From the NCBI RefSeq assembly GCF_902499175.1, contig NZ_CABVQC010000039.1, forward strand, positions 20,370-84,369: a stretch of 64,000 nt of DNA, read 5' to 3'. Numbering within the stretch: position 1 is the first letter of the stretch; each line of letters starts with the position of its first letter. Made by a program: the position numbers and the translations under genes. This DNA comes from Burkholderia aenigmatica (GTDB lineage Bacteria > Pseudomonadota > Gammaproteobacteria > Burkholderiales > Burkholderiaceae). Under the pieces are notes generated by a model. That model saw only the letters and a list, made by a program, of their open reading frames with translations. It was not told where the DNA came from and made no database searches. Of the stretch, positions 60,489 through 64,000 are shown piece after piece.

Positions 60489-62447
60489 TTACTCCTGTTG
60501 GGCCGCGTGCGTCGCGGCGTTCGTGCTCTGCGCGTCGGGTGCGGCGTGCCACCAGCCAATGACCCAATCGAGCTCGCCGTATTGCCGTGGCACGCGTGCG
60601 GGCGGCGAGATACGGCGGCTCCACGCGATGCGCGAGTGCGTGGCGTGCCACTCCGGAATCATGATGCGTTCGCACAGCAGCACGCGATCGAGCGCGCGCG
60701 CCGCGGCGATCACCTCGCGTTCGCTGCCGGCGCGCTGCACGTCGTCGATCAGCGCATCGACGGCGGGCGACGCGATGCCCGTGTAATTCTCGGAGCCCGG
60801 CGTGCGCGCCGCGCGGCTGCCGAAGCGGCGTTCCAGTTCGACGCCCGGAATGCTCGCGGCGCGGTAGCCCAACGTCGTCATGTCGTAATCGAAATGCTTG
60901 AGGCGCTCGACGATGATGGTCTGATCCATGATGCGCAGCCGCGCGTCGATGCCGAGCAGCCTCAGGTTGCGCACGACGATCATCAGGATGCGCTCCATGC
61001 CCGTGCCGTCGTCGATCAGTTCGATCGTGAACGGCGTGCCGGCCGCGTTGCGCAGTATGCCATCGCGGTAATGCCAGCCCGCGCTCGCCAGCAGCGCCTC
61101 GGCCCGTGCAAGATTGCGGCGCAGCCCGTGGTGCGCCGACGTATCCGGCTGCGGCGGCAGTGCGCCGAACACCTCGGGCGGCACGCCACCCCGTAGCGGC
61201 TCGAGCAGCGTCAGCTCGTCGGCGCCCGGTACGCCGCTCGCGGCGAACACGCTTTCGTCGAAAAAGCTGCGAGTGCGTGTGTACTGGCCGAAAAACATGT
61301 TCCGGTTGATCCATTCGTAATCGAGCGCGAGACCGATCGCCTCGCGCACGCGAATGTCCTGGAACTTGGGACGCCGCAGATTGAAGAACAGACCCTGCGC
61401 ATTGCTGATGCCGTGATCCGGAAACTCCTGCTTGCGCAGCGTGCCGTTCGCAAAGGCGGGGCCGCTGTAGTTGCGCGACCATTGCTCCGCGCTGCCTTCG
61501 GCCAGCGCGTCGACATCGCCGGCGCGAAAAGCCTGAAGCGGCGCCGACGGGTCACTGTAGAGCCGGAAAATCACGTTGGCGAAGTTGAACATGCCGCGCC
61601 GCACCGGCAGATCCACGCCCCAATAGCGCGGATTGCGTCGATACACGATCTCGTGATTGCTCGCGCGCGCGCCGATCAGATACGGCCCGCTCGCGATGGG
61701 CGCAACCGTGGCGAGTTGGTCGAACGTCAGCGTGCCGCCGTCCGCCGCGCGTGCCCAGTCGCGCGAAAACACGTAGAGATCGCCCGCTTCGAGCACCGCG
61801 CGGCGCTGCGCCGTGCGAAATGCAAAGCGCACCGTCTGTGCGTCGATCACGTCCACCGCGCGAATGAGCGTGTAGCGGCTGCTGTGGATCGGCGAGGTCG
61901 ACGAACCCGTCAACTGCTCGAACGAGTAGCGCACGTCCTGCGCCGTCACCGGCGCGCCATTCGAAAACCGCGCGGCCGGATTCAGGTGGAACATCGCCGA
62001 AAGGCCGTCACGCGCGATCTCGACGCGATCGGCGAGCAACGGATATTGCGTGCCGACTTCGTCGAGGCTGCGTTGCATCAGCGTCTCGAACATCAGATTG
62101 ACTTCGTCGGGCGCCGCGTTGCCGCGCAGCAGAAACGGATTGAGCGAGTCGTACGTCGCGATCTCCGTGTAGTTCGCGAGGCGCAGCGTGCCGTCGCGCG
62201 GCGGCGCGTGGTCGGCCCACGCAAAGCGCCGCATCGACGCATCGGGCCGCACGTCGTCGAAGAGCGCAAGCGTCGTTTGCCACTGAGAATCGGGCGCGGC
62301 GTGGGCGAGCGTGACGGTGCCGGCAATGCACACGCATCGTGCAACGCGTGCAACTTGCGCGACGCGTGCAACCTGTGCAACCCGTGAAACTCGCTCAATC
62401 AGAATGGATGGCCAAGCGCGCGACGTCGGACGAACGGAATCGGTCAT
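60489..62447 (-). CDS. yejA: Extracellular solute-binding protein, oligopeptide type (YejA-like)
   Basis: 652-aa family 5 binding protein. ATG 62447 overlaps the ExbD stop by one base (TAATG). The N-terminal region is odd: within the presumed signal peptide the protein reads RVSRVAQVARVAQVARVAR, encoded by six degenerate 9-base repeats, before a shorter hydrophobic part (CIAGTVTLAHA). Mature landmarks: YDSLNPFLLRGNAAPDEVNL, VTAQDVRYSFEQLTG, GLFFNLRRPKFQDIRVREAI and the C-terminal EWHATHSRIAWSRRI, as in YejA. It should deliver peptides or peptide-like siderophores/antibiotics to YejBEF. Confidence 0.88.
   Translation of the reverse strand: MTDSVRPTSRAWPSILIERVSRVAQVARVAQVARVARCVCIAGTVTLAHAAPDSQWQTTLALFDDVRPDASMRRFAWADHAPPRDGTLRLANYTEIATYDSLNPFLLRGNAAPDEVNLMFETLMQRSLDEVGTQYPLLADRVEIARDGLSAMFHLNPAARFSNGAPVTAQDVRYSFEQLTGSSTSPIHSSRYTLIRAVDVIDAQTVRFAFRTAQRRAVLEAGDLYVFSRDWARAADGGTLTFDQLATVAPIASGPYLIGARASNHEIVYRRNPRYWGVDLPVRRGMFNFANVIFRLYSDPSAPLQAFRAGDVDALAEGSAEQWSRNYSGPAFANGTLRKQEFPDHGISNAQGLFFNLRRPKFQDIRVREAIGLALDYEWINRNMFFGQYTRTRSFFDESVFAASGVPGADELTLLEPLRGGVPPEVFGALPPQPDTSAHHGLRRNLARAEALLASAGWHYRDGILRNAAGTPFTIELIDDGTGMERILMIVVRNLRLLGIDARLRIMDQTIIVERLKHFDYDMTTLGYRAASIPGVELERRFGSRAARTPGSENYTGIASPAVDALIDDVQRAGSEREVIAAARALDRVLLCERIMIPEWHATHSRIAWSRRISPPARVPRQYGELDWVIGWWHAAPDAQSTNAATHAAQQE
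62341..62394 (-). repeat. Six degenerate 9-bp tandem repeats inside the yejA-like signal sequence
   Basis: Six consecutive 9-base units on the plus strand (GCAACGCGT, GCAACTTGC, GCGACGCGT, GCAACCTGT, GCAACCCGT, GAAACTCGC) encode repeated R/Q-V-A or R-V-S triplets on the minus strand. Because each unit is three codons, changes in copy number keep the frame and only lengthen or shorten the signal peptide n/h-region. Confidence 0.75.
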
Positions 62448-62854
62448 TACTGCTCCGGCTGCGTCACCAGCGACAGCTTCGTGATGCCCGCGTGCTGCAC
62501 CGCGCCCATCACCTTCGCGACGGGACCGTACGGCACGCGCTCGTCGGCCTGCAGCGACACCGCGAGATCCGTGTCCTCCTGCTTGCGCTGTTCGAGTTGC
62601 GATTCCACCTGCGAGAGCGGCACAGGCTGCTTGTCGAACCAGACTGCACCCGCGTCGTCGACGCTCACGGTAAGCGGTTTTTTCGGATCAGAGGAAGCGG
62701 TCGCTTCGGTCTTCGGTAGATTGACCTGGATCGCCTTGTTGAGCAGCGGCGTCGTCACGATGAACGCGACGAGCAGCACGAGCATCACGTCGACGAGCGG
62801 CGTGATATTGATTTCGCTGAGGACGTCGTCGTCCTGATTGGAGGAGAAAGCCAT
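62447..62854 (-). CDS. exbD: Biopolymer transport protein ExbD
   Basis: 135-aa TonB-complex subunit. One membrane span (INITPLVDVMLVLLVAFIVT, ~16-35) with the essential Asp in PLVDVML, then a periplasmic domain ending LSLVTQPEQ. Its start overlaps the ExbB stop by one base and its stop overlaps the YejA start by one base, so translation of energiser and transporter genes is tightly linked. With ExbB it uses the proton motive force to drive TonB. Confidence 0.94.
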   Translation of the reverse strand: MAFSSNQDDDVLSEINITPLVDVMLVLLVAFIVTTPLLNKAIQVNLPKTEATASSDPKKPLTVSVDDAGAVWFDKQPVPLSQVESQLEQRKQEDTDLAVSLQADERVPYGPVAKVMGAVQHAGITKLSLVTQPEQ

Positions 62855-63594
62855 CAGGCGGCGACCTCCGTAGCGCGGGCGAAAACCGGTCGGGATTGAT
62901 CGGCGCGCGGCGCAGTCGCCGCGCTCTCGGCGGCGTTTTCTACTGAAATGCGAAACTGCTGGCGCTGCGCGAGCGCGTAGAGCGTGCCGGCGTGATCGTC
63001 GAGACGCGCGACCGCGGCTTTCGTTCCGCGCACAAAGATGTTGTACGCGAGCACGGCCGGCACGGCGACGGCGATGCCGATGCCCGTCGCGACGAGCGCC
63101 TCGCCGATCGGCCCGGCCACCACGTCGATGCTCGCCGATGCCGCGTGCGAAATCGCCCCGAGCGCGTGAATGATGCCGAACACCGTGCCGAACAGCCCGA
63201 CGAACGGCGCGATGCTGCCCACCGACGCAAGCCACGCGAGCGAATGTTCGAGGCGTCGGCGTTCGTGCGCGATCTGGCGCGTGAGTTGGCGCTCCAGCGT
63301 GTCCTGCCGGCTCCACAGGTCTTCGGGATGGTCGCTGTCAAACGCGCGCGCCTGTTCGAGCGCGGCGAGTGCTGTGCCCGTCACGCGCGCCTTGGGGCCT
63401 TCGGGCAGCGCGCGCGAAGCGATATCGACGAGCGTAAGTGCACCGTCGAGTGCATCGTCGGTGCGCCGATCGACGCGTGCGGCGCGCGTGTGCTGGATCG
63501 CCTTCAGGACGATGATCGTCCACGTTGCGATGGAGAACGCGCCGAGCAGCCACAAGGCGCCTTGCACGATAAGGGTAAGCGGCAACGAATTCAT
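62854..63594 (-). CDS. exbB: MotA/TolQ/ExbB proton channel family protein ExbB
   Basis: 246-aa inner-membrane protein with three spans: IVQGALWLLGAFSIATWTII near the N-terminus, WLASVGSIAPFVGLFGTVFG, and GEALVATGIGIAVAVPAVLA with the conserved T and P residues of the proton path. The conserved G-L-F-G-T-V-x-G-I motif is intact. The C-terminal ~40 residues are a soluble extension. Forms the ExbB-ExbD motor with the neighbouring genes. Confidence 0.94.
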   Translation of the reverse strand: MNSLPLTLIVQGALWLLGAFSIATWTIIVLKAIQHTRAARVDRRTDDALDGALTLVDIASRALPEGPKARVTGTALAALEQARAFDSDHPEDLWSRQDTLERQLTRQIAHERRRLEHSLAWLASVGSIAPFVGLFGTVFGIIHALGAISHAASASIDVVAGPIGEALVATGIGIAVAVPAVLAYNIFVRGTKAAVARLDDHAGTLYALAQRQQFRISVENAAESAATAPRADQSRPVFARATEVAA

Positions 63595-63610
63595 GTTCGG
63601 ACTCCGGAAA

Positions 63611-64000
63611 TCAGTCAAGTTGGAAATTGAGCGGAACGTCGACCCAGCCATCGACAGACGTGTCGCCCCGCTTGGCGGGCACGAAGCTCCAGTGCCGCAC
63701 GGCGGCGACGGCGGCATCGTCGAGCACGCGGTGGCCGCTCGAGCGACGGACCTCGATTGTGTCGGGCGAGCCGTCAGCACGGACGTGGACATGCAGGACG
63801 ACCTTGCCCTGCCAGCCGTAGTCCTGCGCTGTCGCCGGGTAGTCGGGCGCGGGATTGTGCAGGTAATCGGCGTTTCCGTCGGGCAGCGTGGTTTTTTGCG
63901 TGGCCGGTGCGGTAGCTGCGGCCGGTGCAGCGGGTGCGGCAGGCGCCGCCGCCGGTGTGGGCGCGGCCGATTCCGCCGGCGCCGCCGAGGGCCGCGCAGC
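63611..64000 (-). CDS. tonB: TonB energy-transducing protein, C-terminal part (5' end outside window)
   Basis: 130 codons, open to the right edge. The visible protein starts in an Ala/Pro-rich periplasmic spacer (SAAPAESAAPTPAAAPAAPA) and continues into a TonB C-terminal domain: NPAPDYPATAQDYGWQGKVV, VHVRADGSPDTIEVRRSSGH, ending DVPLNFQLD. The Y-P-A-x-A and G-x-V-x-x-x-x-V pattern is diagnostic. The missing part would hold the membrane anchor. First gene of the tonB-exbB-exbD-yejABEF run; ExbB starts 17 bases after its stop. Confidence 0.9.
   Translation of the reverse strand, partial: AARPSAAPAESAAPTPAAAPAAPAAPAAATAPATQKTTLPDGNADYLHNPAPDYPATAQDYGWQGKVVLHVHVRADGSPDTIEVRRSSGHRVLDDAAVAAVRHWSFVPAKRGDTSVDGWVDVPLNFQLD

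Noticed and set aside
1..64000. CRISPR arrays, tRNA/rRNA genes, prophage integrases and attachment sites
   Set aside because: No regularly spaced repeats, no tRNA-like CCA-ended cloverleaf and no integrase or phage structural gene were found by reading.

Overview
The window looks like a Burkholderia chromosome, most likely Burkholderia cepacia complex or a close relative. The support is very high GC with strong third-position GC bias, type VI secretion (T6SS) VgrG/Rhs genes, a Burkholderia-type Gram-negative porin, paired LLM-monooxygenase/sulfonate-uptake genes and a TonB/ExbB/ExbD system. The species call is inference from gene content; no rRNA or tRNA gene was seen. Both edges cut genes: vgrG on the left, tonB on the right.

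Region 1 (1-8.4 kb, + strand) is a T6SS effector island: the 3' part of vgrG, a DUF6484-like protein, a TPR protein, a PAAR-Rhs protein with a YwqJ-like deaminase tip, and a YwqK/MORN-type protein as probable immunity factor. It ends at the remnant of an ISNCY-like insertion sequence. Region 2 (8.4-21.2 kb, - strand) is one long operon: MoxR AAA+ ATPase, a possible 47-aa ORF, DUF5682, VWA (CoxE-like), double-SWIM, WGR-DUF4132, then an unrecognised protein. It matches the content of the uncharacterised E. coli yehL/yehM/yehP/yehQ plus yehI (molR) set, and is the best candidate for an undescribed system here.

Region 3 (21.4-28.4 kb) is mixed: nitronate monooxygenase divergent from a GlxA-type regulator, a decayed AraC regulator, a VOC protein, a porin with a clear terminator, a Pal-like lipoprotein and small envelope proteins. 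Region 4 (28.5-35.9 kb) has a three-gene periplasmic molybdopterin dehydrogenase (Tat large subunit, 2Fe-2S subunit, tri-haem cytochrome c lipoprotein). It is divergent from a membrane GGDEF protein across a palindrome. Then comes a terminator, a hairpin over the ribosome binding site, and a 91-aa gene. Region 5 (36.1-40.6 kb) has an aspartoacylase-family deacylase, a zinc-ribbon membrane protein, and an ABC-F ATPase of lower GC preceded by a 28-codon leader peptide with a near-perfect Shine-Dalgarno. This last unit looks acquired and attenuation-controlled.

Region 6 (41.2-51 kb) concerns organosulfur or similar nutrient scavenging: a GNAT enzyme, two related solute-binding proteins, two LLM flavin monooxygenases and a fused permease-ATPase ABC protein. 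On the other strand lie a lipoprotein, a third LLM enzyme and an SsuA-like binding protein. Region 7 (51-56.5 kb) has a hydrolase-marR pair behind two operator repeats, a zinc alcohol dehydrogenase with an FNR-type promoter, and a TonB-dependent receptor behind a Zur box, followed by a 115-bp inverted-repeat element. Region 8 (56.6-64 kb, - strand) is a compact tonB-exbB-exbD-yejABEF-like operon coupling outer-membrane energisation to an oligopeptide-type ABC importer.
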